Part shown: positions 46,788 to 55,564 of the stretch, one piece after another | Layout of the letters: the number at the start of each line of letters is the position of its first letter | Numbering within the stretch: the stretch's first letter is position 1 | NCBI RefSeq assembly: GCF_000382205.1 | Contig: NZ_KB907789.1 | Location: 62,001-126,000 of the forward strand | DNA: 64,000 nucleotides | Source: Dyadobacter beijingensis DSM 21582 | Lineage (GTDB): Bacteria; Bacteroidota; Bacteroidia; Cytophagales; Spirosomataceae | Direction: 5' to 3' | Position numbers and translations under genes: made by a program | The notes under the pieces: generated by a model | What the model was told of the DNA's origin: nothing | Databases searched by the model: none | The model's input: only the letters and a program-made list of their open reading frames with translations

Positions 46788-49109
46788 TTACTTCTTAAAC
46801 ACTTTGATCGATTTTGACCAGGTTGTGCCTTTTACCTGAACTACATATAAGCCCGGTTTAAGAGTAGCCCCCAGGGTCAATGTTTTGGTACTGCCCGACG
46901 GCTTAATTGTTTCGACGGCGTTACCTGCCGCGTCGAAAAATACAATTTCAACCGGCTCGCCCGAATGCGGCACATCGAGTTTGAAATTAGAGACGAATGG
47001 GTTGGGATAGGCATTCAATTTCACGGCGCCAGCTTCTCTCGCCGAGCTATTTTCATCGCCCAGGCCAAGGCGCGCGCCATTCTGGGTAACCGTTGCGATC
47101 GACCACTGCTGGTTGGAACTGCTGCTGGTCTGCCATTGGCCCAGGTCCGCGCCGTCCGTCGACTGCCCCATACCGTCGATATAGAGCCCTGTCGCCCGGT
47201 TCTTCAATTTGACATAGCTGCCTGCGGTTTCCTGCGACCATTGCTGGCTGAAATTGGTACTACCCGCTTTTTGAACGACTCCCGCGCCATTGACGGAGCT
47301 TCCGTTTCCATCCAGAAACAAGCCCGAAGCCCGGTTTTTGATCTTCACATAACTTCCTGCCGCTTCAACCATCCATTGCTGCGCCGTGCTGCCGCTGGAT
47401 TGCCACTGCCCGGCGAGTGAACCATCTGCGAAACGATACATACCGTCCAAAAACATACCGGTAGCCCGGTTGACCAGGGTTACATAGGAAGCGGCAGGAG
47501 TTTTCAGGAGAATAGCCGTGGTAGATAGCGCCGGAACCGTGATCGTAAGCGAGTTTGCATTCACCGCGATGGTGCCTTGTTGCAAGGCATTTTGCGTATG
47601 CGAGACGAACGATTCCGTTGCCGGTAGGGAGGCCAGTCGCAGCGTTTGGTAATTTCCATTGGCAACATTGAAGTTGCTGAGATTGATCGTAACCGTCCGG
47701 GAGCCGCTCATGTCGCGGTTTACCAGCATCACGGTTAGCGAGTCGGCATTTTCGTTTACCGAGGAATAGGCTGAAACCGTATTTTCAAGCGAAGATGTGC
47801 TGGATACGCTGTATTTTTTTGCATTGCGGCTGAACAAGTGCAGCGTTTCCCACATGCCGACAGACCAGTTCCAGGGCGAAAACAGTTCGACCCCCTGGTT
47901 CGCGAATGTTCCCAAATGCGATGCATAAATCACCGATTCCAGGCTTGGGTTGCTGCTCGACATGGTGCCCCATTCGCTCAAACCGGCGGAGATACCGTGG
48001 TTCGCACCGAAATGCTCGGTTAGCCAGCCATCGATGCGCCTGAATATATATTGCTTTGTAAGGGAAGTGTCCCATCCGCCGGTACTGCTTTTGATACCGT
48101 TTGAACCCGGATAGTCGTAGGTTTCATCATAATAGATCCGGTGGCCCTGCAACGCCTCTGCGTCATTGTTATAAAATGGGTAGTTGTGAATGTCCAGCAC
48201 ATCTACCAGTTTAATGCCGGTCGCTTTATATTCATCGCCGAGACGTTTGATGAAATACTCGATCCAGGGATAATACCTGCCGTTGAGGTATATACTTTCA
48301 TTAGACCATTTGTACCATTGCCATTCAGAAGTTGTGACCGGTCCGCAAAGTTTGATACCCGGATAAATTGCTTTCGCCTTTTTTGCCAGTTCAATATATC
48401 GGTCCACGAAGGCAGCGGCTGATAGCTGCGTAGGCATGGCCCAGTCGTGCGTGCCGTTCCATATGTCCACCTCATTATCCATATTCCAATACACAAACTT
48501 GTTACGGTTGAAACCTTTGCCATTAGTTCCAAACCAATGATTCAGGATGCCCACCGACGAATCGGCCGGCCAGGGCTTAGAGAATAAATCCTTGTTTCCA
48601 TCTACCAGCGCGGCGCCGGAGGCATTGGGATTGGGTGTTCCTCCGCCCGCTAAATTTTGATGATAACCATTCCAACCGGGATGCGCCTGCATGTAATCCC
48701 AGTCGGGGAAATTATTCTGCCCGGAGGATGCCACTCTTCCCAGTAACTGAAAAGCAAACATGCCCTGAACGTTGGAAAAGTTGTTATTGATCTTCTGCGC
48801 AGCAGCATCCCAGTCGGCACCATACACGTTATTGAACCAGTCGGGATGAACCGCCAGCTTCGCGCGCCAGTTGTACGCGGATGCATTATTCCCCCCGTTC
48901 ATGCGCGCGAAGCGCAGGCCAGCATCTTTGTAGAATTGCACCGACTGGTCCAGGAAATCATTCTTCCCGTAAATGTTGGGAGAAATCAGGCGTTTGTTCT
49001 GCGTTGCATTCACCGAAATGGTGACATTCTGCGCGGAGCCCGTGAGCGTTGCGCATAACAACGCCCATCCCAGGCACAATTGGGCCAGGTAAAGTACTCG
49101 TTTTTCCAT
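46788..49109 (-). CDS. Secreted GH44-like glycosidase with ricin lectin domain and type IX sorting tail
   Basis: This 773-residue protein has a signal peptide (to about residue 26) and a clan-A barrel resembling GH44: RLISPNIYGKNDFLD near 39, RFARMNGGNNASAYNWR near 66, the acid/base Glu in YWNMDNEVDIWNG near 212, and GLSEWGTMSS near 380 with the likely nucleophile. Three ricin-type beta-trefoil repeats cover about 545-685 (YVTLVNRATGMFLDG, YVKIKNRASGLFLDG, YVKLKNRATGLYIDG, each closed by QQW). Residues about 700-773 are a type IX secretion sorting domain (NAYPNPFVSNF, LKPGLYVVQVKG). It is therefore exported to the cell surface or medium. It probably cuts a beta-glucan or related backbone. Confidence 0.85.
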   Translation of the reverse strand: MEKRVLYLAQLCLGWALLCATLTGSAQNVTISVNATQNKRLISPNIYGKNDFLDQSVQFYKDAGLRFARMNGGNNASAYNWRAKLAVHPDWFNNVYGADWDAAAQKINNNFSNVQGMFAFQLLGRVASSGQNNFPDWDYMQAHPGWNGYHQNLAGGGTPNPNASGAALVDGNKDLFSKPWPADSSVGILNHWFGTNGKGFNRNKFVYWNMDNEVDIWNGTHDWAMPTQLSAAAFVDRYIELAKKAKAIYPGIKLCGPVTTSEWQWYKWSNESIYLNGRYYPWIEYFIKRLGDEYKATGIKLVDVLDIHNYPFYNNDAEALQGHRIYYDETYDYPGSNGIKSSTGGWDTSLTKQYIFRRIDGWLTEHFGANHGISAGLSEWGTMSSSNPSLESVIYASHLGTFANQGVELFSPWNWSVGMWETLHLFSRNAKKYSVSSTSSLENTVSAYSSVNENADSLTVMLVNRDMSGSRTVTINLSNFNVANGNYQTLRLASLPATESFVSHTQNALQQGTIAVNANSLTITVPALSTTAILLKTPAASYVTLVNRATGMFLDGMYRFADGSLAGQWQSSGSTAQQWMVEAAGSYVKIKNRASGLFLDGNGSSVNGAGVVQKAGSTNFSQQWSQETAGSYVKLKNRATGLYIDGMGQSTDGADLGQWQTSSSSNQQWSIATVTQNGARLGLGDENSSAREAGAVKLNAYPNPFVSNFKLDVPHSGEPVEIVFFDAAGNAVETIKPSGSTKTLTLGATLKPGLYVVQVKGTTWSKSIKVFKK

Positions 49110-49181
49110 CTTGAATTTCGTTTAATTGGTTTGCTTTCTCTTCCTCTTTGAATTTTGGGAGGGTATGCATTCACCAGGATT

Positions 49182-49207
49182 CCGCTGGCCGGAGGGGTGG
49201 CCAGCGG
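49182..49207. terminator. Terminator-like hairpin between IPT and GH44-like genes
   Basis: A perfect 9-bp stem, CCGCTGGCC with GGCCAGCGG around an 8-nt loop, lies between the IPT-domain lipoprotein gene and the GH44-like gene on the minus strand. No T-run follows in either direction, so it may slow or protect the transcript and let SusC, SusD and IPT genes be made at a higher level than the enzyme. The hairpin is seen; the function is inference. Confidence 0.5.
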
Positions 49208-49250
49208 ATGGAATTACGTTTTTAACTGCCAGCGTAACCTTAGCTGCTGG

Positions 49251-49355
49251 TTATTCTATTTTTACTTTAAATGGATAGGACCCGAGTGAGATCAGGTACA
49301 GCCCCGGCCAGGCATCTTTTTTGCCAGGCAAAGTAGTGAGTTTCTCATTTTGACA
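49251..49355 (-). pseudogene. Short C-terminal gene remnant, possibly a type IX sorting tail
   Basis: Directly after the TAA of the IPT-domain gene, the same frame stays open for 34 codons, with KLTTLPGKKDAWPGLYLISLG followed by YPFKVKIE and then a TAA. The PGLYLI...FKVKI pattern resembles the last strands of type IX sorting domains (compare LKPGLYVVQVKG in the GH44-like protein). There is no start codon or ribosome binding site of its own. It is either the lost end of a removed gene or a read-through extension of the lipoprotein. The first is more likely. Confidence 0.4.
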
Positions 49356-50546
49356 TTACCTTCGGATGTAGTTGTAGATTGCCATTTCTGATTTGACCGG
49401 GTCCCGGAAGCCAAGCTGCATCCTGTCCTCTTTGAGGCTGATCACATATGCCTTGGAATAAACCTGGTCCCTTCCCATATTAAGCGGCACTACATTGATG
49501 AACGACATGGTTTTTGTCTTAACATCAAAAAAGTAGCTGCCTGAGAATGTCCCGCTTTTGCTTATTCCTTTCTGGCCCACCTTCACCACGGGCTCGGCTG
49601 TTTCGCTCTTTAAGCCCAGCGTCATGGTACCGTAATCCTGCGCCGCGCCCATCCAGCTTTCATAATTCGGATCGTACAGCCAGCAATCCCCTCCTGCTTT
49701 GCTGCATTGATTATCCCAGCCATAATCCACGCCCGAGAAGTACAACGGACCTTTGAATTTGGTTGAAACACCTTTCGCATCCAGGTCAAGTACCCAGGTT
49801 TTTTCTTTACCAATTCCACCGGTGAGCAGTTTGAACACGGGATCTTTGTAATATTCCAGAATGGCAGGATCGAAAATCCGGATGGAATATTCAGTGGTGT
49901 CGACTGCCGTGCCATAAGTGATTTTGTTCGCCAGCAAAGGATCGGCTCCGGTAAAACTGCCGGGGACTTTCACGATCACACTCGAATCGGTGTAGATAAC
50001 TCCCGCCAAACTGGCGTCCACACCCTGGAATGCTATTTTGGTCGCTTTTTTGAGGTTATATCCAACAATATTGATCGTTTGGCCCGGAACAATGGTGTTG
50101 ACCACCGTATCCTTCGGCGCGGCGGCGTAGTTCCTCACGCGCGAGATCATCGGCGCCCCCGTAATGTTGATGGTAAACGAAGCCGAGCCGCTGCCGTTTA
50201 CCACTGTAACGATGTTGACCTTATCTCTGGCGACAGAATCGAACGGAATCGAGGGCACTTGCACCACAATGCTACCGTCAGTCAGCAGCGTATGGTTGAT
50301 CGTCGCCGGAATGCTGCCGAAATAGACCTGTGAAACATCTCCCAGGTTTTGTCCAAGCACAACCACCCATTGCGCGGCCTGCAATGTTTGAACAAGGGTA
50401 TCAGCCGGAGATGCCGCATAATTGCGTATTTCAGTGATAACAGGTGGAGACAGCTCATCCTTTTCACAAGCAGACAGCAGCAGCGAAACCGTCGCCATGC
50501 AGTAAAACAGCGTCAAACATATTTTCGTATATAAAGTCTTTTTCAT
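49356..50546 (-). CDS. IPT/TIG-domain surface glycan-binding lipoprotein
   Basis: This 396-residue lipoprotein (lipobox LLSAC near residue 26) has two IPT/TIG immunoglobulin-like domains, about 35-125 and 130-220. Both start with an equivalent RNYAASPADT / RNYAAAPKDT segment and a GQNLG or GYNLK turn. The C-terminal part, about 225-396, has aromatic-rich segments (GVDYGWDNQCSKAGGDCWLYDPNYESWMG) suited to glycan stacking. It occupies the SusE/SusF-like position, 12 bp after the SusD gene, and probably holds the polysaccharide on the cell surface for the GH44-like enzyme. The ligand is unknown. Confidence 0.85.
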   Translation of the reverse strand: MKKTLYTKICLTLFYCMATVSLLLSACEKDELSPPVITEIRNYAASPADTLVQTLQAAQWVVVLGQNLGDVSQVYFGSIPATINHTLLTDGSIVVQVPSIPFDSVARDKVNIVTVVNGSGSASFTINITGAPMISRVRNYAAAPKDTVVNTIVPGQTINIVGYNLKKATKIAFQGVDASLAGVIYTDSSVIVKVPGSFTGADPLLANKITYGTAVDTTEYSIRIFDPAILEYYKDPVFKLLTGGIGKEKTWVLDLDAKGVSTKFKGPLYFSGVDYGWDNQCSKAGGDCWLYDPNYESWMGAAQDYGTMTLGLKSETAEPVVKVGQKGISKSGTFSGSYFFDVKTKTMSFINVVPLNMGRDQVYSKAYVISLKEDRMQLGFRDPVKSEMAIYNYIRR

Positions 50547-50558
50547 TTCTCTAAGTTT

Positions 50559-52142
50559 TTAAAACGGGTAAGGCACCGGAGCTTCCAGCAGTTTGGGGTT
50601 AGCCGTCACTTCCGGCGAAGGGATCGGGAATTTGAATGTGGTCGTGTTGGCCGGTGTAATGGCTGCTAGCGCATCACCTTTCGTCACCACACCCTTGTCA
50701 TCGTAGGTAAACAGGATCCGCTCCTGTTCGTTGAGCTTTTTGATGGCCTTGGGTTCGTTGTAATAGGAAAGCCTGACCAAGTCTTCCCAAAAATGCCCTT
50801 CGGCCGCTAATTCAACCCTTCTTTCTCTGAACAAGGTTTCTGCGTCAAGAGATGTCACCGGGGCAAGGCCTGCTCTTGTGCGCACTTTGTTGAAGTAAAG
50901 CAGCGCGTCGGCATTGGTCGTCGACGTATTGTTGCCCATCACGGCTTCCGCGTAAATCAGGTACACCTCCGCGAGTCTTAGCAATGCGTTATGCTCGGTA
51001 GACGAGGTCAACGACATCGTCGGGGCGCTATTATCTACCCTTGTGCCAATGATGTGTTTTTTCAAGCCGGTGTTGCCGTTAAATTTGTAACCCCCTCCTG
51101 CCGCATTCAGCTCGGGATAGTAGTCGCCTTTGAGCATAAAAGTGGCCTTCCGTCTCAGTGAGTCGCCTCCCTGGTATTGCTTATACAAATCGTAAGTGGG
51201 CGATATGGCAAACCAACCGGCCTGTCCCGCGGCTGAAATCTCAGCGCCTCCCGGTGAGTAGATTTGGAGCATATTTCCTTCCAGCCATCCGGCACCGGCG
51301 GCCCATTGCAAGGCAAATAAGGATTCCTGGTTATCATTGAACTGTGTTTTGAAAATGTCCGCATAGTTGGGCAGCAGCGATAGGCCGCTTTGCTTGCAGA
51401 CATTGCCCGCGTGTAATTTGGCACTATCCAGCAGCGCCTGGTTTCGAGGGCCGTTGCCCTTTGCATCCAGCCCCGCCCAGGTCAGGTACACTTTGGCCAG
51501 CATGCCTTGTGCGGACCAGGTCGATACCCTTCCGGCATCTTTCGCAGGGAGATGTTTTGCAGCAAAAAGCAGATCATTTGCTGCAAACCGATAAACATCC
51601 TCCACATTATTGCGGTACACCAATGGAGAATTGATCAGCTTGGTATTGTCTTCTATAATGGGGACGTCCCTCCATTGCAGGGCCAGTTTGTAGTAGGCAT
51701 ATGCACGTAAAAATTTTGCCTCGGCAATGGCCGCATTCCGGTCTTTTTCAGGAATGGAAGCAGGTGCTTTTTCCTGAATGGCTTTGATGGTAACATTGCA
51801 ATGTGCAATGATCTTGTACATCGATTTCCAGCTCGCAATCATAATTTCGTTGCTCCCGCTGACGGAAAAAGTATGTAATTGCACCGCATCCCCCCAGTAG
51901 TTGACGGCCATGTTGCCGCTCAAAACTTCGCCGATCGGCAGGTAGCAGGTATAATTCCACTCCGCCCATGGTTTACCTCCGTAAAGGGCAGCCGTCGCCA
52001 GCCGGAGGTCATTGGTTGTTTGATAAAAGTTATCGGCACTGATCTGCGACAAAGGCGGACGGTCCAGAAAGCTTTCACTGCATCCGGCCATGCAGGCGCC
52101 GGCGAAAAGCAACGCTGCCGCCAGTTTATTCTTTATTTTCAT
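50559..52142 (-). CDS. SusD/RagB family glycan-binding lipoprotein
   Basis: This 527-residue lipoprotein (lipobox CMAGC) has the SusD core: SESFLDRPPLSQIS, AKFLRAYAYYKLALQWRDVPII near 143, LLRLAEVYLIYAEAVMGN near 388, and RERRVELAAEGHFWEDLVRL near 435. It pairs with the SusC gene 50 bp upstream and with the IPT-domain protein downstream. It belongs to the locus run by the hybrid two-component regulator. It appears complete. Confidence 0.95.
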   Translation of the reverse strand: MKIKNKLAAALLFAGACMAGCSESFLDRPPLSQISADNFYQTTNDLRLATAALYGGKPWAEWNYTCYLPIGEVLSGNMAVNYWGDAVQLHTFSVSGSNEIMIASWKSMYKIIAHCNVTIKAIQEKAPASIPEKDRNAAIAEAKFLRAYAYYKLALQWRDVPIIEDNTKLINSPLVYRNNVEDVYRFAANDLLFAAKHLPAKDAGRVSTWSAQGMLAKVYLTWAGLDAKGNGPRNQALLDSAKLHAGNVCKQSGLSLLPNYADIFKTQFNDNQESLFALQWAAGAGWLEGNMLQIYSPGGAEISAAGQAGWFAISPTYDLYKQYQGGDSLRRKATFMLKGDYYPELNAAGGGYKFNGNTGLKKHIIGTRVDNSAPTMSLTSSTEHNALLRLAEVYLIYAEAVMGNNTSTTNADALLYFNKVRTRAGLAPVTSLDAETLFRERRVELAAEGHFWEDLVRLSYYNEPKAIKKLNEQERILFTYDDKGVVTKGDALAAITPANTTTFKFPIPSPEVTANPKLLEAPVPYPF

Positions 52143-52192
52143 TGCTTCATTTTTTAAGATTCACGTCATTAAGAAGAATTGGCACAGAGGCA

Positions 52193-55100
52193 CTATTTGG
52201 TCAGCTGTAAGCTTGCGCCTACGGTGAACACGCGCGGCTGGGGATAGAAACCACTGTCATATCCTGCATTGAGCGGGTTCCAGGAGCCAATTTCCGGGTC
52301 CATTCCCTTGTACTTGGTGATCAGGAAGGCATTCGACACGTTTACATAAACCCGCAGCGCGTGAATGTGCGCCTTTTCCAGCAGCCGGTCGGGAAGCGTA
52401 TAACCCAGTGAGATCGTCTTGAACCTTATGAACGACCCGTCCTCGACGTATTTGTCGGAAGCCCTGTTGTTGCCGTTCGTATTGTCATTTCTAATGCCGG
52501 GAATGTCCGTATCTGGGTTACTCACGTAAACATTATTGATATCGGTCGCGGGTTTGTCGGGATCGATCAACGCAAGCCGGGCGTAATTGTTCAGCGCTTT
52601 GAGGTAGCCGAAACTGGTTCCGGGATATTCACCGGTCATGCGCATTTGGTTGAACACCTTGTTGCCATAGTTACCGGTCAGGAAGATGTTCAGGTCAAAC
52701 TTCTTATAGGAGATCGAGTTGTTAAGTCCGAATTGCAGTTTCGGGATCGGCGATCCGAGGTAGGTCTGGTCGCGCTCATCGATCGCTCCGTCGCCATTAA
52801 TGTCCTTGAATTTAAGGTCGCCATACCAGATACTACCTCCGGCCGAGCCGACGGGCAGGGGAGCTCCGTTCTTGGTGGGAAGCGCGTGAGTCTCGAAATC
52901 CTCCTTTTTGGCAAAAACGCCGTCTGCCTTGTACCCGTAGAACTCGCCAATCGAGTTGCCGACGATGGTCTGGCTGTACGGCCATCCCACGAGCGAGGCG
53001 CCATCGGTATTCAGTTTTAATACCTTATTGATGTTCCGCGATACGGTCAGGTCAGTTTTCCACGTAAGCTCCTTTCCCTGAATGTTGGTAGAGCTGATTT
53101 TAAAATCGAAACCCTTGTTACTGATCGTTCCTACGTTCACGTACGGCGCGTCGAGTGCCCCGGGCGACCATCCGACAGCGGTCCCGGAGTAGAACGGCAA
53201 TGGAATTTGCATGAGCAGACCATCGGTTTTCCGGTTGTATAAATCGACGGAGAAGTTGAGCCGCCACGATAGCAATGCGGCGTCAAGACCGACATTGGCA
53301 TATTTCGTTTTTTCCCATTCCACATATGGGTTCCCGATGTTCTCGGTGAGCTGGGATATTCCCGACAAACCGGTGGCGACAGTCGCTAACGTAGATGTAT
53401 ATGCGAAGTCTCTCACGTTCTGGTTATTGGTCAAACCATAGCCTACCCGGAGCTTCAATTCATTGATATCTTTGAAATTTTTCAAAAAGCCCTCGTTCTG
53501 TATTTTCCAGGCCAATGCACCCGAATACGTGGTTACCCAGCGGTTCCCGGCGGCAAATCTCGAAGAGCCGTCGGCACGAACGTTACCGGTGATCAGGTAT
53601 TTGTCAAACAATCCGAAATTCAACCGGCCGAAATATGACTCCTGCGCATTCTGCGTTTTCGAACCCGAATTCGTGGCCGAAGTAGGGTCACCGCTGTTGA
53701 TGACCTGCACATTGTTGGACGGAAAATTGTTACGGCCCGCGCCCACGTTTTCGCCTTTGCTCAACTGCGCCTCGTGTCCCACCATGATATTGGTATTATA
53801 CCGATCGTCGAACGTATGCGAATAAGTGAGGTAGTTTCTGACAGTTGTATAAACGCTCTGGCTGTAATTGTAGGAAGCGCTGTTGCTGTTGTTCTTCACA
53901 AGCCCCATGGTGTAGCTTGGGTTAAATTTGTCCTCCGTTGCCATAGAGAAACTTCCCGTAACCTCGTTTCGCAGCGTAAGCGATTTGCTGAAAGCGATCT
54001 CAGCGTAGGCATTCCCAAACAGCTGGTTACGGTTTACCAGGTCTTTGTTGATGCTGGCGATGGCATAGGGGTTAATGGTGCTGTTCACCCAACCGTTAGG
54101 GTTATACGCACCACCCCAGCTGCCGTCGGCATTGGTGACGGGAATGTCGGGCGTTTGGCTTAGTGCCGAATTGATGACGTTCGAACTGGTCGTATTAACG
54201 TTCTCCTTGATATTGGCCAATTGCAGGCTTGTGCCTATTTTCAGCCAGTTGGTCGTCTTGTTGTCCAGATTCAATCTGACGGATATCCTTCTGAAATTCG
54301 ATCCCAAAGCGATACCATCCTGCTTGAAATACGAGCCAGACAGCAGGTACTGTGTTTTAACATCGCCTCCGTTGACGGTAATGGTATGGTTGGTCATCGG
54401 CGCGTTCCGGAACAGCTCCTTTTGCCAGTCGGTACCATTGCCCAGGTATTGGGGATTGGCAAATTCGGGCCGGGTATCGAATCCCCAGCCCAAACCGGAA
54501 TTTCGTTCGTTGATGAAGGTGGCGTATTCCCGCAAATTCATCGTTGGAATACGCCTGGGCAATTGTTGAAAACCTGTGTAGACATCGTACGAGATGCGTG
54601 GAGGTGCGACTACCCCTCGTTTTGTCGTGACGATCACCACCCCATTCGTCGCTTGCGAGCCATAGATTGCCGTAGCGGACGCATCTTTCAGTACGTCCAC
54701 AGACTCGATTTCCGACGGATTGATCGCGGCCAGCGGATTGGTACCCGCGCCCATAGAAGCGGTAGAGCCTATAATTACGCCATCTATCACATACAACGGG
54801 CCTCCGGATCCGAACGATGATATACCCCTGATCTGCACCGAAACGCCTCCGCCGGGCTGGCCGGATGTTTGCTGTACGACCATTCCCGCCACTTTGCCCT
54901 GTAATGCCTGATCAAAGGTTACCGGGTTCGTTTTGCGGATTTCAGCCCCGGTGACAGAGGATATTGAGCCGGTAACATCTTTTCGTTTGGATTCACCGTA
55001 GCCGATCACCACTACTTCCGAAAGTGTGGCAATATCGGGTTGGATGGTAATGTCGAAATAGGTCTTGTTTCCCACAGGGATTTGCTCGGACAGGTAGCCG

Positions 55101-55333
55101 ATAAAGGAAATTTTAAGCACGTCCTCCGGCATTGCCTGGATGGCAAACTTCCCGTCCGTATCTGTCGATACACCCATCGTCGTTCCTTTCAGCAACACCG
55201 TCACGCCCGGCATAGGGCTACCAGTTTCACTTTTTACGATTCCCGACACCTGCCTTCGCTGCGCCTGGGCCACCACACACGAGAACAAAATAAGCACAGT
55301 AATACATAAGCATCTGTAAATTTTCCCCATCAT
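52193..55333 (-). CDS. SusC-like TonB-dependent outer-membrane transporter
   Basis: This 1046-residue transporter has a signal peptide (to about residue 24), a carboxypeptidase-like domain (VSGIVKSETGSPMPGVTVLLKG), a TonB-box region (EVVVIGYGESKRKD near 106), a plug with LYVIDGVIIG and VDVLKDASATAIYGSQATNGVVIVTTKRG, and a barrel ending in FTVGASLQLTK. No STN domain is present, in keeping with control by a hybrid two-component system. It begins the third utilization operon. A promoter candidate and paired direct repeats lie upstream at 55448-55505. Confidence 0.96.
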   Translation of the reverse strand: MMGKIYRCLCITVLILFSCVVAQAQRRQVSGIVKSETGSPMPGVTVLLKGTTMGVSTDTDGKFAIQAMPEDVLKISFIGYLSEQIPVGNKTYFDITIQPDIATLSEVVVIGYGESKRKDVTGSISSVTGAEIRKTNPVTFDQALQGKVAGMVVQQTSGQPGGGVSVQIRGISSFGSGGPLYVIDGVIIGSTASMGAGTNPLAAINPSEIESVDVLKDASATAIYGSQATNGVVIVTTKRGVVAPPRISYDVYTGFQQLPRRIPTMNLREYATFINERNSGLGWGFDTRPEFANPQYLGNGTDWQKELFRNAPMTNHTITVNGGDVKTQYLLSGSYFKQDGIALGSNFRRISVRLNLDNKTTNWLKIGTSLQLANIKENVNTTSSNVINSALSQTPDIPVTNADGSWGGAYNPNGWVNSTINPYAIASINKDLVNRNQLFGNAYAEIAFSKSLTLRNEVTGSFSMATEDKFNPSYTMGLVKNNSNSASYNYSQSVYTTVRNYLTYSHTFDDRYNTNIMVGHEAQLSKGENVGAGRNNFPSNNVQVINSGDPTSATNSGSKTQNAQESYFGRLNFGLFDKYLITGNVRADGSSRFAAGNRWVTTYSGALAWKIQNEGFLKNFKDINELKLRVGYGLTNNQNVRDFAYTSTLATVATGLSGISQLTENIGNPYVEWEKTKYANVGLDAALLSWRLNFSVDLYNRKTDGLLMQIPLPFYSGTAVGWSPGALDAPYVNVGTISNKGFDFKISSTNIQGKELTWKTDLTVSRNINKVLKLNTDGASLVGWPYSQTIVGNSIGEFYGYKADGVFAKKEDFETHALPTKNGAPLPVGSAGGSIWYGDLKFKDINGDGAIDERDQTYLGSPIPKLQFGLNNSISYKKFDLNIFLTGNYGNKVFNQMRMTGEYPGTSFGYLKALNNYARLALIDPDKPATDINNVYVSNPDTDIPGIRNDNTNGNNRASDKYVEDGSFIRFKTISLGYTLPDRLLEKAHIHALRVYVNVSNAFLITKYKGMDPEIGSWNPLNAGYDSGFYPQPRVFTVGASLQLTK

Positions 55334-55447
55334 TCGATTAGCCTTAAGGAGTTACACCATATGATTTACAATAGACACCTACCGGCACAGTCCGAAGCGC
55401 CCGGGCACGCAACGCACAACTGTAACAATAGAATGAATTATTTGCAC

Positions 55448-55505
55448 CAAAGGTAGAATACCGCCTAAGTACTAAAGGGTATCGATTAGTCCGAATAAAG
55501 GGTAT
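55448..55505 (-). promoter_or_regulatory. Candidate promoter with paired 10-bp direct repeats upstream of SusC
   Basis: On the minus strand, TACCTTTG (plus positions 55448-55455) matches the Bacteroidota -7 consensus TAnnTTTG, about 115 bp before the SusC start. Just upstream are two perfect copies of ATACCCTTTA, at 55473-55482 and 55496-55505 on the plus numbering, 23 bp apart. Tandem sites beside the -33 region are what an AraC-type response regulator needs, and such a regulator is encoded next door. The -33 element itself is poor (TTT around 55474), consistent with activator dependence. Motifs are seen; binding is inference. Confidence 0.5.
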
Positions 55506-55564
55506 AAAAAGTCCAGAATGCTATGAAAAGACCAAAAAACAGGGGAATAATTCAAATTTCCGGA

